Assembly: GCF_030161395.1 (NCBI RefSeq)
Contig: NZ_BSST01000001.1
Span: 2,108,001-2,172,000 of the forward strand
Reading direction: 5' to 3'
Length of the DNA stretch: 64,000 bases
Origin: Thalassotalea insulae
GTDB lineage: Bacteria; Pseudomonadota; Gammaproteobacteria; Enterobacterales; Alteromonadaceae
The notes under the pieces were generated by a model. That model searched no databases and had not been told where the DNA came from. It saw only the letters and a list, made by a program, of their open reading frames with translations. Positions 52,512 to 62,082 of this stretch are shown in pieces (within the stretch, counting starts at the first letter, position 1; each line of letters opens with the position of its first letter). Made by a program: the position numbers and the translations under genes.

Positions 52512-52842
52512 TGCTCGGTGCTATGTCCTAATTCATCTCGTTCTGTTTTGACTAAATATGTAATAATATTTCTAAATAGAAGAAGTAAGCATAGGAAAAT
52601 TATATAATTTCATGCCGACGAAGGTTAGAAAGCGCGAACAGCAGACAGATATTTTTTATTATTAGTCAACGGTAGTTACTACAAGTATTGTTAAGGTTAG
52701 AAAGTTAATTCTTAGTCTATTTTGAACAAAGTAGTCGTCGTTAATGCCTATAATATTAAGTCCATTCCAACACGTTGTGGTTGATGCCAAAAGAAGTTAT
52801 TGATTTATCCACATCTAAATACATAACTAATTAAATTTACGT
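52512..52842. other. Intergenic region with one DnaA box
   Basis: About 330 bp without an ORF or clear RNA structure. A consensus DnaA box TTATCCACA lies at 52805-52813, near the end of the ribbon-helix-helix gene. Otherwise AT-rich and featureless to me. Confidence 0.4.
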
Positions 52843-53031
52843 TTATTTATCGTCAATTGGATCAATTATCGGGTCAATTGGACGAGGTTTACTACGACCG
52901 GTTTTACGCAACGCATCTCGCAGTACATATTCAATCTGCGCGTTTAAACTGCGCAGCTCGTCGTCAGCCCATTGTTGCATGGCATTGAGAATTTCTTCGT
53001 TGATTCGTAATGGATAGGCTTTTTTGGCCAC
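52843..53031 (-). CDS. Arc-type ribbon-helix-helix protein
   Basis: A 62-residue protein with the Arc/MetJ-type ribbon-helix-helix pattern: KAYPLRINEEILNAMQQWAD, ADDELRSLNAQIEYVLRDAL and a Pro/Asp-rich tail. GTG start at 53031 with GAGG 5 bp upstream. It follows the SPFH gene (55 bp after its stop) on the same strand, a pairing known for SPFH loci in gammaproteobacteria. As a DNA-binding protein it could repress the operon through the 27-bp palindrome upstream of the SPFH gene. Confidence 0.8.
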   Translation of the reverse strand: MAKKAYPLRINEEILNAMQQWADDELRSLNAQIEYVLRDALRKTGRSKPRPIDPIIDPIDDK

Positions 53032-53086
53032 GATTACCTCAATTGGTTAAGAGAACAAGAAAGGAGCACTAGTCTCCTTCGCTATT

Positions 53087-53953
53087 TTAATACAAGCTGC
53101 CAGCGTTGACGACCGGTTGTGCCGCTTCATCACTACAAAGTACAACCAAGAGATTACTGACCATAGCGGCTTTACGTTCGCTATCGAGTTCAACAATTTC
53201 ACGCTCTGATAATTGGTTAAGCGCCATTTCTACCATGCCAACTGCGCCTTCAACTAATTTTTGACGGGCAGCGATAATGGCCATAGCTTGTTGGCGGCGT
53301 AGCATGGCATTGGCAATTTCTGGTGCATAGGCGAGGTGACTGATGCGTGCTTCAATAACATTCACACCAGCTTTTTCTAAACGTGCTTGCACTTCTTGTT
53401 TTAATGCCTCAGAAATTTCGACAGGGTTGCTGCGTAATGAGATGTCATCATCTTCATGATGATCGTAAGCATAGCTTGTTGCCAGGTTACGTAAGGCAGA
53501 TTCGCTTTGAATTGAGACAAAGTCTTCATAATCGTCAACTTGAAATACCGCTTCTGCGCTATCGACGACTTCCCAAACAATGACTGCAGCGATTTCAATA
53601 GGATTACCATTTTTATCATTAACTTTTAATTTACCACTTTCAAAGTTTCTCACCCGCATAGATACGCGGGATTTAGTATAAAATGGGTTGGCCCAGCGCA
53701 GGCCTGACGCATGTACTGTGCCAGCATATTTGCCAAATAACTGTAATACTCGAGCTTCTTTAGGGTTGACCATAAAAAAGCCAAACCAGCAGATAAATAC
53801 AGGGATCGCTAATAGAATACCGATAATGGCCTGACTACCTGAGCTGTGCATTATCGCATTGACGATTATGGCGAATGTTCCTAGCTGTGTCGCTAAAAGT
53901 ACAAATATAAACATAATGCCATTTGGTGCTTTTATTTCTTTTTCTATCAGCAT
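53087..53953 (-). CDS. SPFH/band-7 domain membrane protein
   Basis: A 288-residue protein of the stomatin/prohibitin/flotillin/HflK-C superfamily: two N-terminal hydrophobic segments (about 13-35 and 42-62), the SPFH domain (ARVLQLFGKYAGTVHASGLR, PIEIAAVIVWEVVDSAEAVF) and a C-terminal coiled-coil with RQQAMAIIAARQKLVEGAV. It forms membrane scaffold assemblies. TGGAG precedes the ATG. It leads an operon with the ribbon-helix-helix gene. Confidence 0.9.
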   Translation of the reverse strand: MLIEKEIKAPNGIMFIFVLLATQLGTFAIIVNAIMHSSGSQAIIGILLAIPVFICWFGFFMVNPKEARVLQLFGKYAGTVHASGLRWANPFYTKSRVSMRVRNFESGKLKVNDKNGNPIEIAAVIVWEVVDSAEAVFQVDDYEDFVSIQSESALRNLATSYAYDHHEDDDISLRSNPVEISEALKQEVQARLEKAGVNVIEARISHLAYAPEIANAMLRRQQAMAIIAARQKLVEGAVGMVEMALNQLSEREIVELDSERKAAMVSNLLVVLCSDEAAQPVVNAGSLY

Positions 53954-53973
53954 GTTTATGCTCCAAACTGTTT

Positions 53974-54000
53974 AAAGTGATATCATAATGATATCACTTT
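53974..54000. promoter_or_regulatory. 27-bp perfect palindrome in SPFH promoter region
   Basis: Two 13-bp arms, AAAGTGATATCAT and its exact inverse, around a single central base. It lies 21 bp upstream of the SPFH start and overlaps the likely -10 element, so it looks like a repressor operator. Confidence 0.75.
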
Positions 54001-54172
54001 GTGTTTTTTGCAAGTTATTAAATAAAAATTTGTTGATTATTGATAAATGGCAACGAGTAATAACGGATAATCAACTTATTCAATGGCGGTGAAATAAAGG
54101 CTCTGGTGACGTCAGGTATTGATGATTAGCTTGGTTTTAGTAATTAGAGCAGTAGTTGCTAGGGGGAAATTC

Positions 54173-55051
54173 TTAATCATTTGTTAATTGAACGACCTGA
54201 TAGCCGCGATCTTGTAGGAGCTGTAATACATTATTTTCGCCAACGAGATGTCCAACACCAACTAAGACAAACTCTGTATCGTGATCATCAAACATCTGCT
54301 CTATTTGTCCTATCCATCGTATATTTCTGTCTGTCATTATTAATTTGAACAGTGTGGGATTATCAGCTTTCATCGGTTCAATAATCAGTTGAGATAATTT
54401 GTTTGTATCTCCGTTACGCCAGGCAGATAACAATTGTTGAAATACGGTTGGAAACTCATCTAAATGACTTAACGTGTCGCTAATAAATTTATCCGGGTCA
54501 GTTTGTCCCATTTGCGTTAGTAAATTAAGCTGAAAAAATGCTGATTCAAGATATTCAATCTTTTTATTGTCTGCTTTTGCTTGTTGCTCAAAATACAAAT
54601 CAACCCCAATATTGGTAATATTGGCTTTTTTCGCTGCTAGTTTGGCTAATAAGCTCGCAACATAACCCGGCTTAAATTGATTTATTGCTGCTAGATTGAC
54701 GCCGGCTGCTTCTAGGTAAGTAGTTAATGTTTTTAATGTTTTTTGACTTAAATACTCAGTTAATGATTGTCCGGGAGCCAATGCTATCGCTTTCGCAAGT
54801 TGTTGTTGAAATTGTCTATCACTCGGTTCAGGTATGGCAGTTTCCAATACGAGACTATCGCTGGCTTGATAGGCTGTAGAATAGCTTTGCGGTAAAGGTA
54901 AGGCTGAATCTGGTAGTATGTGGATAGTGCCACCGATAAAAATGCGCTGATCGGCCTTAGTTACTTGCCATACTGCGGAATCAGCTAAGCTAGGAGAACT
55001 AAATATCAATAACAGAACTAGGGTGATCACTTTGCTTAGCACGCTGTTCAT
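54173..55051 (-). CDS. TraB/GumN family protein
   Basis: A 292-residue exported protein of the TraB/GumN (PrgY/Tiki-like) family: signal peptide (VITLVLLLIFSSPSLA), the conserved opening QRIFIGGTIHILPDS, LVLETAI, and a C-terminal FVLVGVGHLVGENNV. The two G-H motifs are those proposed for metal-dependent peptidase activity in the family. The cellular role in bacteria is unclear. Stand-alone on the minus strand, divergent from the M16 cluster. Confidence 0.87.
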   Translation of the reverse strand: MNSVLSKVITLVLLLIFSSPSLADSAVWQVTKADQRIFIGGTIHILPDSALPLPQSYSTAYQASDSLVLETAIPEPSDRQFQQQLAKAIALAPGQSLTEYLSQKTLKTLTTYLEAAGVNLAAINQFKPGYVASLLAKLAAKKANITNIGVDLYFEQQAKADNKKIEYLESAFFQLNLLTQMGQTDPDKFISDTLSHLDEFPTVFQQLLSAWRNGDTNKLSQLIIEPMKADNPTLFKLIMTDRNIRWIGQIEQMFDDHDTEFVLVGVGHLVGENNVLQLLQDRGYQVVQLTND

Positions 55052-55322
55052 CGAAACGCCTGTTGTGTTGGTAATATATAAGTCATTCTAATAAACACTA
55101 GTGGATAAAGATAATAAAAGTAAACAATCAACAGATTCTGCTTTGCTGTTGCGAGTGATTTATCTTGTTTAACCTATTGTTAATCTAATTTTTAAGGCGA
55201 GCTAGTGCTAACTATGTTAAGTTTCTGTTATAAAACTGATGGTGCTAGTGACTAAAATAATCCTGATAGATCAACAGCCTCTAGTTGTCAGTTAGACGAA
55301 ATAGTTTATATGGAGAAAATAA

Positions 55323-56663
55323 ATGAAGTTGTTAGCAACACTAACTCTTCTGGTCAATGTTGTATTCAGCCATAGCGTATTTGCCAATACTAAAGTGGAT
55401 GATATTACAGCCTTTACCTTAGAAAACGGTATGAAAGTCATGGTATTAGAAGATCATTCGATCCCTAATGCCAATATGTATTTATTCTGGAAAGTAGGTT
55501 CACGCAACGAATATCCGGGGATCACTGGATTATCGCATTTTTTTGAACATATGATGTTTAACGGTGCAAAGAAGTATGGCCCTAAAATGTTTGATCGTAC
55601 GATGGAAGCGGCTGGTGGCAGTAATAATGCTTATACCACGGAAAACTTAACGGTTTATACTGACTGGTTTCCTGCCTCTGCGATAGAAACCATGTTTGAT
55701 TTAGAAGCGGATCGCATCGCGAACTTAGCGATAGATGAAAAAATGGTGGAAAGTGAGCGTGGTGTCGTAACATCAGAACGTAGCACTGGTTTGGAAAATT
55801 CCAATTACCGCGCGATATCGGAAGAAGTGAAAAATGCTGCTTTTCGTGCTCACCCTTATAGTTGGTCAGTGATCGGTCATCAGTCTGATATTGATAATTG
55901 GAGTCTCGACGATCTTAGAAAATACCATAAAACTTATTATGCACCGAATAATGCGGTAGTCGTCATTGCTGGCGACGTCACTGTAGCGCAAGTTAAACAA
56001 TTAGCTAAACAGTATTTTGAGCCAATTCCTGCACAAGATGCGCCGCGGAAAGTTCATACTGTCGAGCCTGAACAAAAAGGTGAGCGCCGGGTTTATTTGC
56101 AGAAACAATCGGTAACTACTCCTAATATTTTAATGGCTTATCATGTGCCTGAAACTCAGCACAAAGATTACTATGCGTTAGATATTTTAAATGACGTGCT
56201 CTCTACTGGTGATAGCTCACGTTTGCAGGCATCGCTAGTCAATGAACAACAACTGGCTAGCTCAGTATTTACTTATCAGCCGCAATCTATCGATCCTAAC
56301 CTTTTCTATATTTATGCCGTGGCAGCAAAAGATGTCAGCGCGCAGCAGTTAGAGCAGGGCATCATCAAAGAAATCAATAAAGTGATGACTGAAGGTATTA
56401 GTGAGCAGGAATTACAGAAAGTGAAAAATACCAAGTTAGTGGATTTTTACCGTCAGATGGCAACCATTAATGGTAAAGCCAATACCATTGGCAGCTATGA
56501 GATGTATTTTGGCGATTATCAAAAGCTATTCAGTGCGCCACAAACGTATGATCAGGTGACAGTGGCAGATGTGCAGGCTGTTGCAAAAAAATATTTAAGA
56601 AAGGCCAACCGTACCGTCGGAGTTTTATCATCACAGGAGGATAGCAATGCAACGGATCTTTAA
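55323..56663 (+). CDS. M16 family zinc metallopeptidase (active subunit)
   Basis: A 446-residue exported peptidase with signal peptide (LATLTLLVNVVFSHSVFA) and the inverted zinc motif HFFEH (His72, Glu75, His76) plus a downstream glutamate in VESERGVVTSE. It is the single-copy half type of the M16B group. Its last 17 bp overlap the next gene, which encodes an M16 homologue without the motif; active/inactive pairs of this kind form a functional heterodimer in the family. GGAG supports the ATG. Confidence 0.93.
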   Translation: MKLLATLTLLVNVVFSHSVFANTKVDDITAFTLENGMKVMVLEDHSIPNANMYLFWKVGSRNEYPGITGLSHFFEHMMFNGAKKYGPKMFDRTMEAAGGSNNAYTTENLTVYTDWFPASAIETMFDLEADRIANLAIDEKMVESERGVVTSERSTGLENSNYRAISEEVKNAAFRAHPYSWSVIGHQSDIDNWSLDDLRKYHKTYYAPNNAVVVIAGDVTVAQVKQLAKQYFEPIPAQDAPRKVHTVEPEQKGERRVYLQKQSVTTPNILMAYHVPETQHKDYYALDILNDVLSTGDSSRLQASLVNEQQLASSVFTYQPQSIDPNLFYIYAVAAKDVSAQQLEQGIIKEINKVMTEGISEQELQKVKNTKLVDFYRQMATINGKANTIGSYEMYFGDYQKLFSAPQTYDQVTVADVQAVAKKYLRKANRTVGVLSSQEDSNATDL

Positions 56664-58038
56664 TTCTCTTATTGCGCTATTACTTATTAGCGTCAGTTTT
56701 TTCACTCAGGCAGGCTATCAATTACCAGACTATGAAAAAGTCACATTGGAAAATGGCTTAACGGTTTACTTAATGGAACAAAAGGAAGTGCCATTAATTG
56801 ATGTCAATATTGTGGTGCGGGCTGGTGCGATAGAAGACGGTAATAACGCTGGTATCAGCTACCTTACCGCTAAAAACATGATCTTAGGTAGTCAGCAATT
56901 GTCGAAAAAAGCGCTAGATCAGGCCGTTGATTTTGTTGGCGCGGAAATTTACAGCTCGGCAAATTTAGAGTTTGCCACTATCGGTGCGTCCTTTGCTGCT
57001 AAAGATAAAGCGCAGCTATTGCCGATACTGCGTGATTTGATAATAACACCGCGCTTTGATGCCGAAGAGTTTGATAAATTTAAGCAACGACATTTACTTA
57101 ATTTGCAACAGAATAAAGAACGCCCCAGTGCGGTAATTAATAATTATTTTAATCGCTTACTATTTGGTAAACAGGGTTATGGTGCTGTGGTACAAGGAGA
57201 CAATAAGTCGGTTGATGCCATGCAGTTAACTGATATTAAAGCTCATTATCAAAAGTGGTATCAGCCAAAAAATAGTGCGGTAATAGTGGTTGGTGATTTT
57301 AACAGCCAGCTGATGAAAACCCAATTAAATACCTTGTTCGGTGGCTGGAAAAATACTGCAGAGGTGCAACCCTCAAACATTGCCATGGCAACGAGCCCTA
57401 AAAAGCCTCAACTGTTATTAGTGAATAAGCCCGACGCTAGGCAATCAACATTTTTGATTGGCGGTAAGGGGATTGCTAAGAGTAACCCTGATCGTGTTGG
57501 CTTGTCAGTGATTAATACCATTTTAGGCGCAAGATTTACCTCTTGGTTAAATGATGAATTACGGGTCAATGCCGGTTTAACTTATGGTGCTCGCAGCCGT
57601 TTTAATGCCTATAGCCAGGACGGTAGTTTTGTTATTTCCACATTTACTAAAACAGCAACCACGGTTGAAGCGATTGACTTAGCATTAAAAACTTATCAGC
57701 GTTTATGGCAGCAAGGTCTTGACCAACAAACGTTAGCGTCAGCAAAAGCTTATGTCAAAGGGCAATTTCCACCTAACTTTGAGACTTCATCGCAGCTTGC
57801 TCGACTGTTAGCGGATATGTATGGTTACCAGTTTGATGAAAATTATATTAATAGCTTTGAACAAGCGGTTGATTCTTTAACCTTAGAACAAACCAAACAG
57901 CTTATTAGCCAATATTTTCCTCAGCAAAATTTACAGTTTGTTGTGATTGGACAAGCGGATGAATTGAGAGAAAAGCTGGAAAAATATGGTCAGTTATCGG
58001 AAGTACAAATTGCTGATAACGGTTTTAATAGTAAATAA
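56647..58038 (+). CDS. M16 family protein, inactive partner subunit
   Basis: A 463-residue exported protein with the M16 fold (KVTLENGLTVYLMEQKEVPL, IVVRAGAIEDGNNAGISYLT), but where HxxEH belongs it reads YLTAKNM, so the zinc site is lost. The C-terminal half retains RVNAGLTYGARSRFNAY, the substrate-binding RxxxGxxY-type feature. It starts inside the preceding gene at a perfect AGGAGG site, so translation is coupled. It is expected to pair with the active subunit. Confidence 0.92.
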   Translation: MQRIFNSLIALLLISVSFFTQAGYQLPDYEKVTLENGLTVYLMEQKEVPLIDVNIVVRAGAIEDGNNAGISYLTAKNMILGSQQLSKKALDQAVDFVGAEIYSSANLEFATIGASFAAKDKAQLLPILRDLIITPRFDAEEFDKFKQRHLLNLQQNKERPSAVINNYFNRLLFGKQGYGAVVQGDNKSVDAMQLTDIKAHYQKWYQPKNSAVIVVGDFNSQLMKTQLNTLFGGWKNTAEVQPSNIAMATSPKKPQLLLVNKPDARQSTFLIGGKGIAKSNPDRVGLSVINTILGARFTSWLNDELRVNAGLTYGARSRFNAYSQDGSFVISTFTKTATTVEAIDLALKTYQRLWQQGLDQQTLASAKAYVKGQFPPNFETSSQLARLLADMYGYQFDENYINSFEQAVDSLTLEQTKQLISQYFPQQNLQFVVIGQADELREKLEKYGQLSEVQIADNGFNSK

Positions 58039-58070
58039 TCATTCGGTTTAATAATAACAGGATCAGGAGA

Positions 58071-60929
58071 ATGACATTGAGAAAATGGACAAGCCTATTG
58101 TTGCTGTCTTGCTTAGCTGCTTGTCAACAAACGGCACCGAGTAATGAACAGCAATCATCAACACCTTTGATTCAAGGGGTTAATTTTGTTGAACAGGTAG
58201 TTGCTAAGCCAGAAAAAATAGTTATTCCTTATAAAAAATATGTACTTGATAACGGCTTGACCGTTATCTTACATCAGGATAATTCAGATCCTTTGGTGCA
58301 TCTTGATGTTACTTATCACGTTGGCTCAGCCAGAGAACAAGTTGGTAAATCTGGTTTTGCGCACTTTTTCGAACACATGATGTTTCAGGGCTCAGAAAAT
58401 GTTGGCGATGAACAGCATTTTAAAATAGTTACTGAGGCGGGTGGGCAATTAAATGGTACTACCAATAGTGACCGTACTAATTACTATGAAACTGTGCCAG
58501 CAAACCAATTGGAAAAAGTGTTATGGCTCGAAGCCGACCGCATGGGATTTTTATTGGATGCGGTGACCCAAGAAAAGTTTGAAGTGCAGCGAGAAACGGT
58601 AAAAAACGAACGGGGACAAAATTATGATAACCGTCCGTATGGTTTATTGAGAGAACGAGTTGCTGAGGCGCTTTACCCGGCTGGACATCCGTATTCGTGG
58701 CAGACCATAGGTTATCTGGAAGATTTAGATCGGGTTAACGTTAATGATCTGAAAGCATTTTTCTTACGTTGGTACGGACCTAATAACGCTACTATCACTA
58801 TCGGCGGTGATATTGATGAAGCACAGACGTTAGCATTAGTGAAAAAATATTTTGCTTCTATACCTCGTGGTCCTGAGGTGGCAATGCCTGAGAAATTACC
58901 AGTAACGCTTGATAGTGACCGTTATATCTCGATGGAAGATAATGTTCATTTACCTTTGCTCTATATCTCGTTTCCAACAGTTCATGGACGCCATCAAGAT
59001 GAAGCGGCGTTAGATGTGTTGTCATCTATTCTAGGTGGCAGTAAAACCTCATTACTGTATAAAAATTTAGTGAAAAATCAGCTCGCAGTGCAGGCGTCGG
59101 TGAACCACCCTTGTGCTGAGCTTGCGTGTAGCTTTAATTTGCTTGCTTTACCTCATCCCGCATCGGGTAAAAGCCTCGCGGATCTTGAACATATTATTCG
59201 TCAAACCTTAGTTGAGTTCGAACAACGAGGGGTAGAAGATGATGATTTAGTTAAAGTGAAAGCACAAATGGAAGCCAATATGATTTTTGGCCTGCAAAGT
59301 GTTTCAGGAAAAGTCAGCACTTTGGCTGCTTATCAAACATTTACTGGTGATGCTAATTATATTGCTCAAGATGTCGCTCGTTATAATCAGGTGACAAAAG
59401 CTGATGTGATGCGGGTGTTTAATCAATATATTAAAGGTCAACATAGTGTGATCATGAGTGTGGTACCCAAAGGTCAATTAGCGTTAGTGGCAGCGAAAGA
59501 TAATTTTACTCCGCCGGCACGTCAGATAGCACCGACCAGTGAGATTGCTAAAGAAGATGTTGAAGTACGTAAAGCAAAAGACAATTTTGACCGCAGTGTG
59601 ATGCCTAAAGTACCAGTAAATAAAGCGGTAGATGTACCAAAAATGTGGCAGCATACAATGGCTAACGGGATTAAAGTCCTAGGTAGTCAAAGTACTGAAA
59701 CGCCAACAACGTCGATGTTGATCAAAATTCCCGCTGGACATTATTATGAAATGCCGGAGAAAGCCGGATTAGTGTCGTTATTAGCTGATATGCTGAATGA
59801 GTCAACGACTAAGCGTAGTGCGGAAGATATGAGCCAGGCACTGCAAAAGTTAGGCAGTTCAGTTTCTATTTCTGCTGGCACGCAATATCTGAATGTTAAT
59901 ATTAATAGCTTAACGAAAAATCTGATGCCGACACTGGCGCTGGTTTACGAGAAGTTGTTATCACCCGCCTTTATTAATAGTGAGTTTGCCCGAAATAAAA
60001 GTAATGCGATTCAAGGGGTAATTAATAGTAAAAAAGATGCGAGTTATTTAGCATCAGCGGCTTATCGTCGTTTATTACATCAAGACAATATCGCTGCCTT
60101 ACCTGTCGGTGGTACTGAAATCAGCCTAGCGAATATTAGCCTGGAAGATGTTAAGGCATTTTATCAGCAGCAGGTCAAACCGTTTAATAGCCAGTTGATT
60201 GTGGTTTCCGATTTACCTGAGCAACAAATGATGACTGCCATCGAACTGTTTAAGTCTTGGCAAGGTAAGGGGCGTGAATTGCAGTTAACCTTGCCTTTAC
60301 CTGATACGAAGGCGGGAGTGATTTATCTGGTCAATAAAGACCAGGCGGCGCAGTCAGCAATACGCATTGGTAAACGCTCGATGAAGCAGGATATTGTGGG
60401 TGAGTTTTATAAGTCGAACTTGATGAATTTTATTTTAGGTGGGGCATTTAATAGTCATATAAACTTAAATTTGCGCGAAGATAAGGGTTATACCTATGGT
60501 GCAGGTTCAAGTTTTCGTGGTAATAAATTTTCTGGCCAGTTTTTTGCGGGCGCAGAAGTTAGAGCTGACGTGACAGATAAATCACTAGTAGAGCTGCTCA
60601 AAGAAATTAGCAATTATGCCCAGCATGGCATTAGCGATAGTGAGCTGGAATTTATGCGCAGTGCGATTAATCAAAATGATGCGCTTAAATATGAAACACC
60701 TCGTGCTAAGTTATCGTTTTTAGCACAAATTCTGGAACATGACTTAACCCCCGATTTTGTAAAAACGCGTAGTAAAATTGTGGCTAGCATTAGTAAACAA
60801 GAAATCAATGCGTTAGCGAAAAAGCATTTAAATATTGATGAGATGTTTATTGTTGTGGTGGGTGATGCAAAAACCTTAACGCCACAACTGAAAGCTTTAG
60901 GCTATTCAGTGATTAATTACGAAATTTAA
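58071..60929 (+). CDS. M16 family metallopeptidase, full-length lipoprotein
   Basis: A 952-residue peptidase with two M16 halves in one chain. The lipobox LAAC (Cys18) marks a lipoprotein. The first half has the catalytic HFFEHMMFQGSE (about residue 98) and a second glutamate in KFEVQRETVKNERGQ; the second half (from about 520) carries MLIKIPAGHYYEM and LREDKGYTYGAGSSFRG. It follows the heterodimeric pair by 32 bp with AGGAG before its ATG, so three M16 genes form one operon. Role: likely periplasmic degradation of peptides. Confidence 0.94.
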   Translation: MTLRKWTSLLLLSCLAACQQTAPSNEQQSSTPLIQGVNFVEQVVAKPEKIVIPYKKYVLDNGLTVILHQDNSDPLVHLDVTYHVGSAREQVGKSGFAHFFEHMMFQGSENVGDEQHFKIVTEAGGQLNGTTNSDRTNYYETVPANQLEKVLWLEADRMGFLLDAVTQEKFEVQRETVKNERGQNYDNRPYGLLRERVAEALYPAGHPYSWQTIGYLEDLDRVNVNDLKAFFLRWYGPNNATITIGGDIDEAQTLALVKKYFASIPRGPEVAMPEKLPVTLDSDRYISMEDNVHLPLLYISFPTVHGRHQDEAALDVLSSILGGSKTSLLYKNLVKNQLAVQASVNHPCAELACSFNLLALPHPASGKSLADLEHIIRQTLVEFEQRGVEDDDLVKVKAQMEANMIFGLQSVSGKVSTLAAYQTFTGDANYIAQDVARYNQVTKADVMRVFNQYIKGQHSVIMSVVPKGQLALVAAKDNFTPPARQIAPTSEIAKEDVEVRKAKDNFDRSVMPKVPVNKAVDVPKMWQHTMANGIKVLGSQSTETPTTSMLIKIPAGHYYEMPEKAGLVSLLADMLNESTTKRSAEDMSQALQKLGSSVSISAGTQYLNVNINSLTKNLMPTLALVYEKLLSPAFINSEFARNKSNAIQGVINSKKDASYLASAAYRRLLHQDNIAALPVGGTEISLANISLEDVKAFYQQQVKPFNSQLIVVSDLPEQQMMTAIELFKSWQGKGRELQLTLPLPDTKAGVIYLVNKDQAAQSAIRIGKRSMKQDIVGEFYKSNLMNFILGGAFNSHINLNLREDKGYTYGAGSSFRGNKFSGQFFAGAEVRADVTDKSLVELLKEISNYAQHGISDSELEFMRSAINQNDALKYETPRAKLSFLAQILEHDLTPDFVKTRSKIVASISKQEINALAKKHLNIDEMFIVVVGDAKTLTPQLKALGYSVINYEI

Positions 60930-60950
60930 TTATTAATAGACAATGCGTAC

Positions 60951-60982
60951 AGCAGCTATTCAGATATATCTGAATAGCTGCT
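60951..60982. terminator. 32-bp perfect palindrome, bidirectional terminator
   Basis: A perfect 16-bp inverted repeat around GATATATC lies between the convergent M16 gene and the receiver gene, 21 bp and 8 bp from their stops. It probably terminates both transcripts. Confidence 0.7.
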
Positions 60983-60990
60983 TGTTAATA

Positions 60991-61380
60991 TTAACTGTCA
61001 GTCCATGGCATATTAAAATCAATTTCTTTTTTTAATCGGCTAAAATCAATGGGTTTTGTGAGATAGCCTTTACCCCCTACGGCTTTGGCTTTGGCAATGT
61101 CGCGGCTATCATGAGAGCCTGACATAAAAACAACAGGTATATCGGCTCTGCTCGCAGATTTCTTGATCCGCTGACAAAAAGAAAAACCATCCATTTTTGG
61201 CATTTTTATATCGAGTAAAATCATGCTAGGTTTGATTCTGGTCAGCAGTTTTAACGCATCGATGCCGTTTTGTGCAACGTGAATTTGATGACCTAAGTCT
61301 CCTATCATTTGCGACACTACCCGAATGTTGATTTTACTGTCATCAACGATCAGTATGCTCGATTGTAATTGTTCATCCAT
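60991..61380 (-). CDS. Stand-alone response-regulator receiver
   Basis: A 129-residue single receiver domain: acidic pair Asp13-Asp14, phosphorylation site Asp57 (ILLDIKMPKMDG), the MSGS switch region and Lys in YLTKPI. No output domain. It may act as a phosphate sink or through a partner such as a histidine kinase or chemotaxis-like system elsewhere. It is alone on the minus strand between the M16 genes and soxR. Confidence 0.92.
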   Translation of the reverse strand: MDEQLQSSILIVDDSKINIRVVSQMIGDLGHQIHVAQNGIDALKLLTRIKPSMILLDIKMPKMDGFSFCQRIKKSASRADIPVVFMSGSHDSRDIAKAKAVGGKGYLTKPIDFSRLKKEIDFNMPWTDS

Positions 61381-61522
61381 GATATTTTATCTTTAGCATA
61401 GTGAATGAATTAAGCATAGAAAGTTCAGATAGCGTTGTAAAGTTGTAATCTTTTGATGGATGCTAAACCAAGCAGCGATCACTATTTTTGGGCTATATTG
61501 TTCACTGATGACTGGGCTTTAC

Positions 61523-61975
61523 CTATTGCTCTTCACTAAAGTTATCCAGGATGACTGGGCCAGGACCTAATTCCGCAAGTTTGTCTTGAGCATTATACAA
61601 TGGGCACTTTTTCATCGATAAACAACCACAGCCAATACAGCCAGATAAATAGTCTTTTAAGCGATTAAGGTATTGAATACGGTTGTTGAGACTGTGTTGC
61701 CAGTGCTTGGCTAAGCGCTCCCAATCAGTATGGTCTGGTGTTCTGTTATTAGGTAGGCTAGCAAAAGTCTGTTTGATTTCCGCTAGACTAATGCCCATTT
61801 TTTGCGCCGCTTTTATAATAGAGACCCGCCTTAATACGTCTTTTTTGTAGCGACGTTGATTACCCAGGTTACGCCAGCTACGGATCAACTGCTTTCTTTC
61901 GTAAAAATGTAGGGTAGATACTTTAACGCCACAGCGTTTAGCGACTTGCCCGACAGTTAAATTGGCTTCTTCCAT
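61523..61975 (-). CDS. soxR: Redox-sensitive transcriptional activator SoxR
   Basis: A 150-residue MerR-family activator. The N-terminal helix-turn-helix (LTVGQVAKRCGVKVSTLHFY) is followed by a dimerisation helix, and the C-terminus carries the [2Fe-2S] cluster signature C-x2-C-x-C-x5-C (Cys113, 116, 118, 124 in SGCIGCGCLSMKKCPLYN). It responds to redox-cycling agents. It is divergent from a promoter with the SoxR-type 19-bp spacer that drives a small peptide and a VOC protein. Confidence 0.95.
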   Translation of the reverse strand: MEEANLTVGQVAKRCGVKVSTLHFYERKQLIRSWRNLGNQRRYKKDVLRRVSIIKAAQKMGISLAEIKQTFASLPNNRTPDHTDWERLAKHWQHSLNNRIQYLNRLKDYLSGCIGCGCLSMKKCPLYNAQDKLAELGPGPVILDNFSEEQ

Positions 61976-62017
61976 TTTCCCTCCGTTGCAATGTTTTAAC
62001 TTTACGTAAAAAAATAC

Positions 62018-62048
62018 TTTACATCAACTTAAGTTGAGGTTTTACAGT
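62018..62048 (+). promoter_or_regulatory. SoxR-dependent promoter with operator
   Basis: TTTACA (62018-62023) and TACAGT (62043-62048) are separated by 19 bp, the over-long spacer characteristic of MerR-family promoters. The spacer holds the perfect palindrome TCAACTTAAGTTGA (62024-62037), and with its flanks it resembles the SoxR box (CCTCAAGTTAACTTGAGG) except that the G/C next to the central TTAA is swapped. Binding by the adjacent soxR product is the obvious inference. Confidence 0.75.
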
Positions 62049-62082
62049 AAGCGCCGTTCATATCAAAAAAAGGAGCATTACT

